DNA of 64,000 nucleotides, from assembly GCA_021817415.1 (NCBI GenBank), contig JAKAUZ010000003.1, forward strand, positions 1 through 64,000. Reading direction: 5' to 3'. Position numbers and translations under genes: made by a program. The notes under the pieces were generated by a model. That model had not been told where the DNA came from, did not search any database, and saw only the letters and a program-made list of their open reading frames with translations. Shown here piece by piece: positions 1-10,408 of this stretch (its first letter is position 1; each line of letters begins with the position of its first letter). The stretch is from Thermoplasmata archaeon (GTDB lineage: Archaea; Thermoplasmatota; Thermoplasmata; Thermoplasmatales; GCA-001856825).

Positions 1-165
1 CTAATCTTCATCCTTCTTTATGATCAGGAAGGCCTTCTTCCCCAGAAACTCCTTAGGACAGTCAACTTTGGCACCAGATCCAAATTTTGTGACTGTCCTC
101 TCCATGTAAGCCTGAATGTTCTTCACAGTGATCTGGTTCCCTTCCTTTATCTGTACCTTGCGCAC
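1..165 (-). CDS. DUF2080 family transposase-associated protein
   Basis: A 54-residue protein read on the minus strand from a GTG start at 163-165 to a TAG at 1-3. It has the layout of DUF2080 proteins: a short basic N-terminus, then a core with a TVTKFGSGAKV stretch followed by PKEFLGKKAF, matching the usual 'G-x-G/S-x-x-V-x-x-PKE-x-x-GK' pattern and resembling small AbrB-like DNA-binding folds. Members are encoded beside transposases of archaeal insertion sequences; a regulatory or DNA-binding role is likely but unproven. The family assignment is from recalled sequence pattern. Confidence 0.7.
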   Translation of the reverse strand: MRKVQIKEGNQITVKNIQAYMERTVTKFGSGAKVDCPKEFLGKKAFLIIKKDED

Positions 166-200
166 AAATGTATATATACTCAGTATATATTATACTTTCG
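166..200. promoter_or_regulatory. Bidirectional promoter of the insertion sequence
   Basis: Positions 172-190 form a 19-bp near-perfect palindrome (atatatact, centre c, agtatatat). It contains a TATA-like box for each direction and lies between the divergent start codons at 165 (minus) and 203 (plus). One element can serve both genes and could also be a binding site for the DUF2080 protein (inference). Confidence 0.6.
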
Positions 201-202
201 TA

Positions 203-1171
203 ATGAGGATCACCCAGCTGGACTATGAGTATTTCCGTGACTCCATTGAAGAACTCATGTCCCGCTACAGGGAGGAGTTCTCCATACCAGTGACAACAAA
301 CTGGAGGGATTACGAGTTTTTCTACAGGCAGAGGATGAAGGGCATGGCTCTGGAGTTTAGAGCAATGATAGACGAGTCTTCTTCCTTCGTGGTAGAGGAG
401 TTCGGAAGGCCATCTTTGCTGGAAGCAAGGGAGAAGGTCTTCATTATCCTTGTGAAGGAGATATTCCGACTGAGCAACAGGAAGGCAGCTTACCTCCTCC
501 CCCTTCTCGGAATTAGCAAGGACATCAGTTACAAGACCATCGAGAGGCTATATTCCGATCCCCTCGTCCTGATAATATTGAACAACCTCTTCATGAATTC
601 GCTGAAGAGGAAGGGTGTTGCTTCTGTGGATGCATCTGGCGATGGAACAGGTTATTCCCTCACCGTCACGAAGCACTACCGTTCCCTGAGGGAGAGGAAC
701 GGCGAGACAGTCAAGGAAGGCAAGTTCGTCTACTCCTTTGCCCTGATGGATCTGGAAACAAGGATGTATGTTGGATATGCAGTTTCCGTTAAATCGGAGA
801 AGGATGCATATCATAAGGCATTAGAGATGATAGGTAAGATGCGCATAGATCTCAAAAGCATCAGACTGGACAAATATTACTCGGGACAGAGCATCCTCGA
901 AGACTTCAATGAAAACACAATGATATTCCTCATCCCTGAGAGCAACTCCAGGATAAGGGGAAGAAGGAACTGGAGGGAAATAATCAGGCGCTTCATGGAT
1001 GACCCGATGAACTATCTCAGGGAATACTTCAAGAGGAATGCTTCTGAATCAGGCTTTTCATCAGACAAGAGAGCGATGGGAGGCCTGATCTATCAGAGGA
1101 GGAAGGACAGGAAAGAAACATCAGGATTCTGCAAGGGGCTCATCCATAATCTAATGCTTCTACATGGCTAG
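203..1171 (+). CDS. DDE-type insertion sequence transposase
   Basis: A 322-residue protein that should cut and join the ends of the insertion sequence. I chose the ATG at 203 because an upstream in-frame ATG at 116 would start inside the DUF2080 gene and give a hydrophobic leader unlike transposases. Candidate catalytic acids are an Asp in VDASGDGTG (about residue 140) and an Asp in RLDKYYSG (about 225). A basic region with RGRRNWRE follows, and the C-terminus carries SDKRAMGG, where an IS4/IS1182-like transposase would have its third acidic residue. It looks intact. It most resembles archaeal transposases paired with DUF2080 proteins; the exact IS family is not settled. Confidence 0.75.
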   Translation: MRITQLDYEYFRDSIEELMSRYREEFSIPVTTNWRDYEFFYRQRMKGMALEFRAMIDESSSFVVEEFGRPSLLEAREKVFIILVKEIFRLSNRKAAYLLPLLGISKDISYKTIERLYSDPLVLIILNNLFMNSLKRKGVASVDASGDGTGYSLTVTKHYRSLRERNGETVKEGKFVYSFALMDLETRMYVGYAVSVKSEKDAYHKALEMIGKMRIDLKSIRLDKYYSGQSILEDFNENTMIFLIPESNSRIRGRRNWREIIRRFMDDPMNYLREYFKRNASESGFSSDKRAMGGLIYQRRKDRKETSGFCKGLIHNLMLLHG

Positions 1172-1365
1172 GGGACTTCTGTCCCAATATCGTCATAGTA
1201 GTTAAAATTTATATCTCTGGCACTGGCGTTCTTTGCCAGTTTAACTATGTTATTTGGTGATGCTTCCCTAATCTCTCCATTTTTTGATTTGAAAATAACT
1301 TTTATCCAGTCACTTGCGACTCCCAGAATTTTTGCCAAAAATGCAAAAAAGGTGGTCGCAGACAT
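1168..1365 (-). CDS. Small protein of unknown function, probably truncated by the insertion sequence
   Basis: A 65-residue ORF with a hydrophobic N-terminal segment (FFAFLAKILGVASDWI) followed by a charged tail. Its last codons run through the presumed right end of the insertion sequence, and its stop overlaps the transposase stop codon. The simplest reading is that the element inserted into this gene and removed its natural 3' end. No family is recognised. It sits 12 nt after the next upstream small gene on the same strand. Confidence 0.35.
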   Translation of the reverse strand: MSATTFFAFLAKILGVASDWIKVIFKSKNGEIREASPNNIVKLAKNASARDINFNYYDDIGTEVP

Positions 1366-1377
1366 TGATCTTTCCGT

Positions 1378-1605
1378 TTAATCAAATAAAGGTTCCATTT
1401 CTGAGATATCGGTGACTACCCTAAGTGAACCTGGTACAACCGCCCTAACCTCGTCTACCTTAACGTTTTCCGAGCCATCTATCGATTTTACTTCCTTCCC
1501 TTCAAGAAGTAAGGATCCATTGCTACTTATCTCAAATCCTATTCCTTTAAGAATTTCTACCTTATCAAGACCTTCAAACGTTAGCCACAGAAGATTATCC
1601 TTCAT
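1378..1605 (-). CDS. Small hypothetical protein
   Basis: A 75-residue ORF, acidic and without a membrane segment (for example GFEISSNGSLLLEGKEV). The alternating polar and hydrophobic pattern suggests a small beta-rich domain. It lies in a same-strand row of short ORFs downstream of the decayed HsdR remnant. It is not recognised as any family, and because the zone is degraded it may be a fragment rather than a complete gene. Confidence 0.35.
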   Translation of the reverse strand: MKDNLLWLTFEGLDKVEILKGIGFEISSNGSLLLEGKEVKSIDGSENVKVDEVRAVVPGSLRVVTDISEMEPLFD

Positions 1606-1642
1606 TCTTTCATCTCTTTTGGCGTCAATTAATACAACATTA

Positions 1643-1915
1643 CTACCGTATATATATATTTCGTGAGACGGATGCTCTTCTCATTTCCTGACCGTGGGTT
1701 GGAAATTTTAGTTGCCTTGGGCCGAATACAAAAATCCAAGTATCAGCAAACATTTGATCAAGGGATATACTTACAGGCTTGTGGTTCGTTTTGTATTTCT
1801 CAACGCCCATCTCCTTTCTCTGCTCTATCAGACTAAGTATCGTGGCAAAGTATCCAATTCTACCCACAACCAAACCGCCTAGTATAGTGAATATTACTGA
1901 CTCAATTAAATTCAT
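1643..1915 (-). CDS. Small single-pass membrane protein of unknown function
   Basis: A 90-residue ORF with one N-terminal transmembrane segment (VIFTILGGLVVGRIGYFATI) and a basic, polar C-terminal half. The start overlaps the stop of the HsdR remnant by 4 nt, a spacing typical of co-translated genes, though this may be chance in a degraded zone. No family is recognised. Confidence 0.35.
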   Translation of the reverse strand: MNLIESVIFTILGGLVVGRIGYFATILSLIEQRKEMGVEKYKTNHKPVSISLDQMFADTWIFVFGPRQLKFPTHGQEMRRASVSRNIYIR

Positions 1916-2204
1916 TTACTTACCCACTCAAATCCCAGCAGCTTGGTCTGTTTAAGCACTGTCAGAGTGTCATTTTCACGTTTGTCCGGAAGACAACCAC
2001 ATTTCTTTAGTATCTTCTTTATCATGAGCCTTAGCTTTGTCTGAACGCTTTCGCTCTGCGTCCAGTTGATGGTAACGTTATTCCTGACAGTTTGAACCAA
2101 CTCCCTCGCTGTTGTTCTGAGAGTCTTATCTTCCGCACCTGCACAGCACTCTCTTTGTCTGTAAGTGCGTCGTAAAATGCAACTTCATCGTCCTCTAAAA
2201 TAAA
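1912..2204 (-). pseudogene. hsdR: Remnant of type I restriction enzyme subunit R (HsdR), C-terminal end
   Basis: On the minus strand from about 2204 the reading frame gives ILEDDEVAFYDALTDKESAV, characteristic of the HsdR C-terminal (DUF3387) region. After a frameshift near 2136-2142 it continues in another frame as AEDKTLRTTARELVQTVRN and then a stretch containing KLRLMIKKILKK and PDKREND, again matching HsdR. A stop codon lies just before the first segment. Only about 100 residues of a protein usually near 1000 residues remain, in two frames, so this is a dead 3' end. No hsdM or hsdS is seen nearby. Confidence 0.75.
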
Positions 2205-2233
2205 GATTCAAGTTACTACGGTTACTGTGATCA

Positions 2234-2524
2234 CTACTTGTCTTCCTCCAAACCGAGTTGTCTTAAGGTTTCCTTTATCTTACTTTCATATTCTTCATTC
2301 GAAATTGAACCTTCAATTGCATTTATTGTAATCCTCAGTATTTTGAACTTGTTCTGAAGAAAGTTCATCATACCCATGACCTGAGATACCTTACCTAATG
2401 GGACTGTAAATTTAAGACTCACATTGTTCCTATTCTTGCTACTTCGTTCCAAAGATGAAGAGCTTTCGGAAGCCTCTTCTTCTACTAGTCGGGAAAACTC
2501 TGTTGTTGTGGTTACAAAATAATC
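2234..2524 (-). pseudogene. Probable remnant of a DUF499-type ATPase, C-terminal end
   Basis: The frame is open from a TGA near 2524 to the stop at 2234, about 96 residues, with no convincing start. The C-terminal part, with LKFTVPLGKVSQVMGMMNFL and ISNEEYESKIKETLRQLG, resembles from memory the last residues of large DUF499 ATPases, which in archaea often accompany DUF1156 DNA methylases in defence islands. A Ser-rich linker precedes it. The rest of the gene is absent. Its position beside an HsdR remnant fits a decayed defence locus, but the assignment is tentative. Confidence 0.4.
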
Positions 2525-2749
2525 AAGTCAGCCAACCGTATTGCGATTCTTACCTCCCTCGATATCAGGAGAGTTCTAAAAAAGTTCCCCTGCATTATGT
2601 GATAGATTTTGAATTTAGAATAATACCTTGACACTTAGTTGTTCCATTTTAAGTGCTTTGAGGCGTCTCTTGCCTTTACGTTGACTGAAATTGACCCGCT
2701 CCCATGTCTTCTGTGTCTTCCGTCTTGAACTCACATTTGTCAGGGTGAT

Positions 2750-3697
2750 GTGAATGAAACCGCTCCAGTTGAATCAAGAAATCGACAAAATCTCTATACC
2801 TTTCAAGGGCATTTGCCAATAATGAAAAATGACTCCAGGAGTGCAAATTCTGAAAGAAGAAGGAAGAGTAAAGAAAGGACAGAGACTGTCGAAAGCATCT
2901 GCAATTACATTCGTGCTCATCTGGATTCCGAACTGACCCTTGGCACCCTGGAACACGAATTCGGGATGAGCCGTTTCACTCTTCAGAAAACATTCAAGGA
3001 AATAATGGGTATTTCCCCAAGGAAATACATAGAAGAATGCAGGATATACCTGCTTAAACGAAACATTAAGGGAGGAGAATCAATTCCACGAGCAATTTAT
3101 GGGGCGGGATACCAGTCCCAGAGCTGGCTATACGAAGATTCGTCATCCAAACTTGGCATGACTCCCTCAGCCTATAGGAATGGGGGGAAGGGAATTGATA
3201 TTTTTTACCTGACCTCCAAATGTGATCTTGGTTATGTGCTGGTCGCCTCGACTGCCCATGGAATTTGTTCCGTGAATCTTGCTGACGATGAGGGCATGCT
3301 GATTTCGGATCTGAATAAAGAGTTTCCAAAGGCAAACCCGGTAAAGTCAGAGCTGGTGAGGGGAAGTCTTGATGCCATCCTTTCTTATTTCAAGGGGCAA
3401 CTTTTGGCTCTTCCAGTTGACATCGGCGGGACTGAATTCCAGAGGAGGGTCTGGACCGCACTCCTGTCGATTCCTTATGGAGAAACTAGGTCTTACAGCG
3501 ACATAGCCCACGCAATAGGCTCCCCTAATTCAAGCAGGGCAGTAGCAAATGCCTGTGCCCGCAATCCGGTGCCCCTTGTCATCCCTTGCCATCGCGTGAT
3601 CAGGAGGAGCGGAGATCTGGGAGGCTATGGTTTTGGAACTGAGAAAAAAAGGTATCTGATAGAACTGGAAAAAAGCAAAATGGGTCGTCCAAAATGA
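2750..3697 (+). CDS. Ada-like protein: AraC-type HTH plus O6-alkylguanine-DNA alkyltransferase
   Basis: A 315-residue protein that should remove alkyl groups from O6-alkylguanine in DNA by irreversible transfer to a cysteine. After a polar leader of about 40 residues come an AraC-type helix-turn-helix pair (about 45-140; TLGTLEHEFGMSRFTLQKTF, then GISPRKYIEECR), a ribonuclease-H-like domain (about 150-220) and the alkyltransferase domain with the active-site motif PCHRV near residue 278, preceded by ARNPVPLVI. The bacterial Ada N-terminal zinc methylphosphotriester domain is missing, so methyl sensing by that route is not possible. The architecture is bacterial-like and suggests transfer. The start is uncertain; the ATG at 2822 is an alternative and would not affect the domains. 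Confidence 0.85.
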   Translation: MNETAPVESRNRQNLYTFQGHLPIMKNDSRSANSERRRKSKERTETVESICNYIRAHLDSELTLGTLEHEFGMSRFTLQKTFKEIMGISPRKYIEECRIYLLKRNIKGGESIPRAIYGAGYQSQSWLYEDSSSKLGMTPSAYRNGGKGIDIFYLTSKCDLGYVLVASTAHGICSVNLADDEGMLISDLNKEFPKANPVKSELVRGSLDAILSYFKGQLLALPVDIGGTEFQRRVWTALLSIPYGETRSYSDIAHAIGSPNSSRAVANACARNPVPLVIPCHRVIRRSGDLGGYGFGTEKKRYLIELEKSKMGRPK

Positions 3698-3878
3698 TTT
3701 AGACCCCTCCACTGGGCAACCAATTTATTCAATTCTACTCGCAGGCTTCTCATAATTTCAGAGCAAAATTCTGTCGGAACTGTAATTCCCTCGAGACAAG
3801 GAGAATCAAACAGTTATGGTTGGTTCTATCGCGTCAGGATTAAATGAATTCGATTCTTATAAATCAGACTTCATTATT

Positions 3879-4622
3879 TCAAATTAAATCCTGTATGAAT
3901 ATGCAGGATATATTGTCGGACCCATCACGTTCATTGGCCTCTCTTACCAGTGTTTCCGTGATGGAATTGGCTGAGGCATTGCTTCCTACAATCTTTAGAA
4001 TTTGGTCCTCCTCCAGCGCCCCCCAGAGACCGTCTGAAGCGATTAAAATCCTGTCTCCCTTCTTGAGGGTGAAACGTTCGATTTTTACATCAACAGCCTG
4101 TTGTATCCCTATTGCTTTGGCCAGATAGTTCCTTGAAGGATTCTTTCTTAAATCTGATTCTCCAATTTCTCCCTTTTCCAGAAGGCTGAACGCTTCGCTG
4201 TCATCCTTCGTATGGAAGGCTGTTCCATCTGCGTGCAAGATGTAGATTCGGGAATCTCCAACGTTTGCCATGATCAATTCTTCCCTCGAGATTAGTGCCG
4301 TGGAAACGGTTGTCCCCATTGCTCCCTTCAGCTCCATTCCCCTCTTCCAGATCCTTGAGTTTGCTTCCTTCAGTGCAAAGGAGAGCTTTCTTTCGAACTT
4401 GTCTGGAGTTCCTTCCATGTTTGCAAACTCCCTGTCTATGGACTCAATGCAGATCCTGCTTGCCATTTCTCCATTGATCAGACCCCCCATTCCGTCTGCA
4501 ACTGCACAAAGCAGCCACTCAGACGTTCCCTCTTCCACTCTCAACTGATAGAATTTTATGAGCGTGGAATCCTGATTATTCTTCCTGGTTCTTCCTGTGA
4601 TGCTGAGGGACCCGATATCCAT
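3879..4622 (-). CDS. PP2C-family protein serine/threonine phosphatase
   Basis: A 247-residue soluble phosphatase of the PPM/PP2C family (PrpC/Stp1-like), a metal-dependent enzyme acting on phosphoserine and phosphothreonine. The family motifs appear in order: R-x-N-N-Q-D-S near the N-terminus, ADGMGG (metal-binding Asp and Gly), GDSRIY, IASDGLW and DNIS near the C-terminus. All metal-binding aspartates appear present and the length is normal for a minimal PP2C. No kinase partner is adjacent, unlike many bacterial loci. It is transcribed in the same direction as the tag gene upstream. PP2C enzymes are patchy in archaea, so the substrate is unknown. Confidence 0.88.
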   Translation of the reverse strand: MDIGSLSITGRTRKNNQDSTLIKFYQLRVEEGTSEWLLCAVADGMGGLINGEMASRICIESIDREFANMEGTPDKFERKLSFALKEANSRIWKRGMELKGAMGTTVSTALISREELIMANVGDSRIYILHADGTAFHTKDDSEAFSLLEKGEIGESDLRKNPSRNYLAKAIGIQQAVDVKIERFTLKKGDRILIASDGLWGALEEDQILKIVGSNASANSITETLVREANERDGSDNISCIFIQDLI

Positions 4623-4757
4623 AAAAATATATCACAAAAACAATATTTCTATCTATCGTTGCTTTGTCCTTCCTAGATCTATGATCATTAAGTCAGGTCA
4701 ATTGATTGCGATATCTGATGTAGATGCTTGTACCAATGACCTCATAAGATGCCATGC

Positions 4758-5327
4758 TCACCTTGTGAGTTCAGAGTACCTGAAACAATCTATCGTGTGG
4801 TCATTCACAAGCCCCACTGCCTGCATGAACGAGTAGACTATCTTTGTCCCTACAAATGTGAATCCTCTGCTTTCTAGGTCCCTGCTGATCTTGTCAGACT
4901 CAACTGATCTGGAAGGAATATCACTGGACTCCTTCCAGCCATTGACTATTGGGAATCTCCTGTCAGTATTCCATAAGAATGAGTCGAATGATCCAAATTC
5001 CCGTTGCACCTTTAGAAATGCCATTGCATTATTTATTGCGCTTCTTATCTTCAGTTCGTTCCTTATTATTCCAGGATTAGTCATAAGTTCCTTTATCTTG
5101 GTCACGTCATAATCCGCAATTTTCACTGGGTCAAACGAGTCGAAGGCTGCCCTGTAGTTCTCCCTCTTCAGGAGTACCGTTCTCCAGTTGAGGCCAGCCT
5201 GTGCACCTTCGAGTATGATGAACTCAAGCAGCACGGAATCGTCGTGTACGGGTTTCCCCCATTCCAAGTCATGGTAGCTGGTCATAAGCGGGTCGCTCAC
5301 ATTCACCCATGCACATCTATTTTTCAT
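4758..5327 (-). CDS. tag: DNA-3-methyladenine glycosylase I
   Basis: A 189-residue base-excision glycosylase that removes 3-methyladenine from alkylated DNA. The start at 5327 gives an N-terminus MKNRCAWV, close to the family start; longer starts up to 5348 exist. The structural zinc ligands known from E. coli Tag all appear: Cys in RCAWV, His in SYHDLEWG, and the C-terminal HTIDC (His and Cys). The substrate pocket stretch EFIILEGAQAGLNW is present. It is separated from the Ada-like alkyltransferase only by the PP2C gene, so two alkylation-repair activities sit within 3 kb. Tag is mostly bacterial, and horizontal acquisition is plausible. Confidence 0.92.
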   Translation of the reverse strand: MKNRCAWVNVSDPLMTSYHDLEWGKPVHDDSVLLEFIILEGAQAGLNWRTVLLKRENYRAAFDSFDPVKIADYDVTKIKELMTNPGIIRNELKIRSAINNAMAFLKVQREFGSFDSFLWNTDRRFPIVNGWKESSDIPSRSVESDKISRDLESRGFTFVGTKIVYSFMQAVGLVNDHTIDCFRYSELTR

Positions 5328-5427
5328 TTCCATTCTCTTCCACCTCATCCTGACTTGATAAAAATGTTTTCACTAAATGATACGGAATCACATTCATCGC
5401 AATGACACAGTGTGGAAGGGAATCCGA

Positions 5428-5440
5428 AAATTTATAATAT
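5428..5440 (+). promoter_or_regulatory. TATA box for the gene at 5458
   Basis: The sequence tttataata lies about 25 nt before the ATG at 5458, with a purine-rich stretch just upstream as expected for BRE/TATA. The spacing predicts a leaderless transcript. Confidence 0.5.
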
Positions 5441-5457
5441 CACTCAAATTTTAGCTT

Positions 5458-6492
5458 ATGGATGATTTAAGGTTTGAACCCTCCAACGATTTTCTCTGCG
5501 TTATAGAGACTTTCATACCAAACCCGATCCCAGAAAAATACCATGACCTGGTCTATAGTGGTCCCGGAACGCTTTTAAGTGCGGGACTTGCGAACGAAGG
5601 GAATAAATGGTCATTGTTCCTGAACCAGTTCAAGCATCTTAATCCTCACGAGTTATCGGAGATAGTCACGAAGATGAATAATGAGTTCACAAGAAAGGGC
5701 TTCGGGGCCCTTGCGAGATTGAGGGATGGCATCATAGTGGTGGACGTGTCGGAAGAGGTAAACGATCTGCTTAATTCTCTGGCGGAGATCAAGGGGGTCG
5801 TCATCTATTCCTTTTCCCTTCTGGGTTCCAGTAACACCCTGTATGCATTCAAATACCCTGATTCCTCCTCTGAGACTGTTACTAAACTGGTAATGGACAG
5901 GATTGTATTGTCAAGGATACCGATGGACATTCTAAGCCTGGATAATGACAGGGATGAAAGGATCCCGGGATTTTTCAGGTTCAACCAGTTTGGCAACATA
6001 GACCTCACAAAACTCATACTCATCAAGACTGAGTGGAACCTGAATGATGAAGAACTTAAGTCGGAGACAGGAGGTATATTCCAGAATGAGATGACATTCA
6101 TCCCAAAATACCTCGCGATGGATACACCTGCAATTTTTGCCAATCTGCACAACAGGACGGAGAAATCTGGTATCGGGGGAGATGCCCCCTTTACCATAAT
6201 ACAAGAAGGTGATTATGCTAAAGATGTCATATTCGAATACAGGTCGAAGTGGTTTCACGATTTCTTCAGGGATGTGATAAGTAACATCAACGGTTCTTTT
6301 TTTTACTGGGGATATTCGAATGGGAAGGGAGCAGTCAATAATTTTTACATAATGAATAAGAGCATGGAATGGGAATTCCTTGTGGGGCTCAGAAAACACT
6401 GGAATGAAAAATCAAGGTCTAAACATGTGAACAAGGTTGTGTTTGTCAAGAATTTATCGGCCGTCTACGCGGGACTTAATTCACACTCCTGA
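5458..6492 (+). CDS. Hypothetical protein, 344 residues
   Basis: A complete, soluble-looking ORF with good codon use and its own TATA box. I do not recognise a family. It has no signal peptide or membrane segment, no nucleotide-binding loop and no cysteine cluster. Mixed alpha/beta composition and two regions separable at about residue 165 (LSLDNDRDERIPGFFRF) suggest two domains. The second contains FFYWGYSNGKGAVNNFYIMN, rich in aromatic residues. It stands alone, convergent with the 23S rRNA gene. It could be a lineage-specific gene of Thermoplasmatales. Confidence 0.7.
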   Translation: MDDLRFEPSNDFLCVIETFIPNPIPEKYHDLVYSGPGTLLSAGLANEGNKWSLFLNQFKHLNPHELSEIVTKMNNEFTRKGFGALARLRDGIIVVDVSEEVNDLLNSLAEIKGVVIYSFSLLGSSNTLYAFKYPDSSSETVTKLVMDRIVLSRIPMDILSLDNDRDERIPGFFRFNQFGNIDLTKLILIKTEWNLNDEELKSETGGIFQNEMTFIPKYLAMDTPAIFANLHNRTEKSGIGGDAPFTIIQEGDYAKDVIFEYRSKWFHDFFRDVISNINGSFFYWGYSNGKGAVNNFYIMNKSMEWEFLVGLRKHWNEKSRSKHVNKVVFVKNLSAVYAGLNSHS

Positions 6493-6646
6493 CCTTTCGG
6501 TCTCGGAATAACGGCAATGTTTTTTCATTCTAATAGATCAAGAGAGTAGTTTGCTTGAAACTCTGTGATTTTACCTGGCTTCCTTTGCACATGAAGTCCT
6601 ATGACACTATCACCTCATCATTCCGCTAACCTTCTGCACACAAGCC

Positions 6647-6686
6647 ATTGTGAGAACGATAAAACAAAAATAAAAATGCTCACAAT
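6647..6686 (-). terminator. Probable terminator of the 23S rRNA transcript
   Basis: Read on the minus strand, an 8-bp inverted repeat (attgtgag at 6679-6686 and ctcacaat at 6647-6654) encloses a T-rich stretch with runs of five and more T at about 6655-6678. It lies immediately after the 3' arm of the processing helix. T-runs are the usual archaeal termination signal. Confidence 0.55.
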
Positions 6687-6687
6687 C

Positions 6688-6716
6688 AGCAAGGATTAAG
6701 ATTGATGGAGAGAACA
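6688..6716 (-). other. 3' arm of the pre-23S processing helix
   Basis: This segment pairs with 9635-9662 across the 23S gene: the core ggattaagat is repeated exactly in both arms in the pairing orientation, with small bulges on either side, followed by an imperfect extension. Archaeal rRNA precursors are cut in such a helix by the bulge-helix-bulge endonuclease. Confidence 0.7.
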
Positions 6717-9630
<2,914 letters not shown>

Positions 9631-9634
9631 ACAC

Positions 9635-9662
9635 TCCAATCTCTATATCTTAATCCTATGCT
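9635..9662 (-). other. 5' arm of the pre-23S processing helix
   Basis: Partner of 6688-6716. Read on the minus strand it carries agca, a short insert, then ggattaagat, an insert and a partly paired agagattgga. The interrupted pairing fits a bulge-helix-bulge type processing site, though the exact bulges need folding. Confidence 0.65.
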
Positions 9663-9752
9663 GACCTTCATTAATCCAAAATTGGATTTCAGTCCTTCCC
9701 TGATGATATATTCACCAGGTGCACAATGAGCAAAACAACTATAGCAATACAC

Positions 9753-9770
9753 TGTATATATAGATTTCTT
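9753..9770 (-). promoter_or_regulatory. Promoter of the 23S rRNA gene
   Basis: On the minus strand aagaaatc (BRE-like) is followed by ctatatatac, a strong TATA box, about 90 nt before the 5' processing arm. It lies just beyond the stop codon of gins51 (9778-9780), so the rRNA has its own promoter. Confidence 0.65.
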
Positions 9771-9777
9771 ATCAGGT

Positions 9778-10380
9778 TCAGGTCAGCTTTTTTCCTAGTC
9801 CCTGCTTGTTAATTATGTCAGCATATTTTTCCGGTAAAGTAACTATGTCTTCCTTCCTTAAAATAAGTTTGCGTCCCATGATGGAAACGTCTGGGATATC
9901 CTGAAGAATATGGACTATTGAGAATTTTTCTTCCTCTTTTTCTTCTTTCGTGTCAGTCACCTCGGGCTTTTCCGTTTTCTCTTTCTGTTCGTTCTTCTCC
10001 AGTATTATTTCCCCTTTTAGCAGCTCCTCAGAAAAATCAGAAACAGCATTGGAGAGGTTTTCATAAAATATCTGTTCTTCAGGGGTTAATTTCCCCTCTA
10101 TCATCTCCTTGTCACTCAATGCTCTTGCTTGCAATATTTTTGATATCCTCTGTTCCACTATTCGCTTAAGGAATCCTTCTGAGTCCTCCATTTCCTGGTT
10201 AAGCCTTGAGGCGGTCCTCGAATTCTTCTTTATTGTTTCTGTCTCTATTCTTGTCCTTAGGTCATCAAGATAGTTCTTAACGTCCTTATAGAAGGTGGAG
10301 GGAACCTCTGTGAGCTCTATATTCTTTATCTCCAGTCTAACCATTGAATTGAGGAAATTCCTGTTAATGTCCCCTTTCAT
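9778..10380 (-). CDS. GINS complex subunit Gins51
   Basis: A 200-residue subunit of the archaeal GINS complex, which joins MCM and the RecJ/Cdc45-like protein in the replicative helicase. The N-terminal A domain (about 1-120) is helical and charged. A Glu/Lys-rich linker (about 125-152) leads to a C-terminal B domain containing ILQDIPDVSIMGRK and VTLPEKYADIINKQGL, matching the 'QDIP-x-F ... DVVTLP ... A-x-x-L' signature of Gins51. The A-then-B order identifies Gins51 rather than Gins23. It starts 28 nt after the preceding ATPase gene, on the same strand, so it appears to be the last gene of the transfer-machine operon. Confidence 0.85.
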   Translation of the reverse strand: MKGDINRNFLNSMVRLEIKNIELTEVPSTFYKDVKNYLDDLRTRIETETIKKNSRTASRLNQEMEDSEGFLKRIVEQRISKILQARALSDKEMIEGKLTPEEQIFYENLSNAVSDFSEELLKGEIILEKNEQKEKTEKPEVTDTKEEKEEEKFSIVHILQDIPDVSIMGRKLILRKEDIVTLPEKYADIINKQGLGKKLT

Positions 10381-10408
10381 TTGCTGTCTATATATTCTAG
10401 AAATAAAG

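Larger units (their letters stand above)
1..1190. mobile_element. Insertion sequence, right part, with divergent transposase and DUF2080 genes
   Basis: Two genes diverge from a shared TATA-rich palindrome: a small DUF2080-type protein on the minus strand and a DDE-type transposase on the plus strand. Pairing of a DUF2080 protein with a transposase is a known arrangement in archaeal insertion sequences. The left end lies outside the window because the DUF2080 stop codon is at positions 1-3. The right end probably lies just after the transposase stop, where a short inverted repeat (gggac, loop, gtccc, about 1173-1186) occurs. The exact boundary and target duplication cannot be set without the left end. 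Confidence 0.7.
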
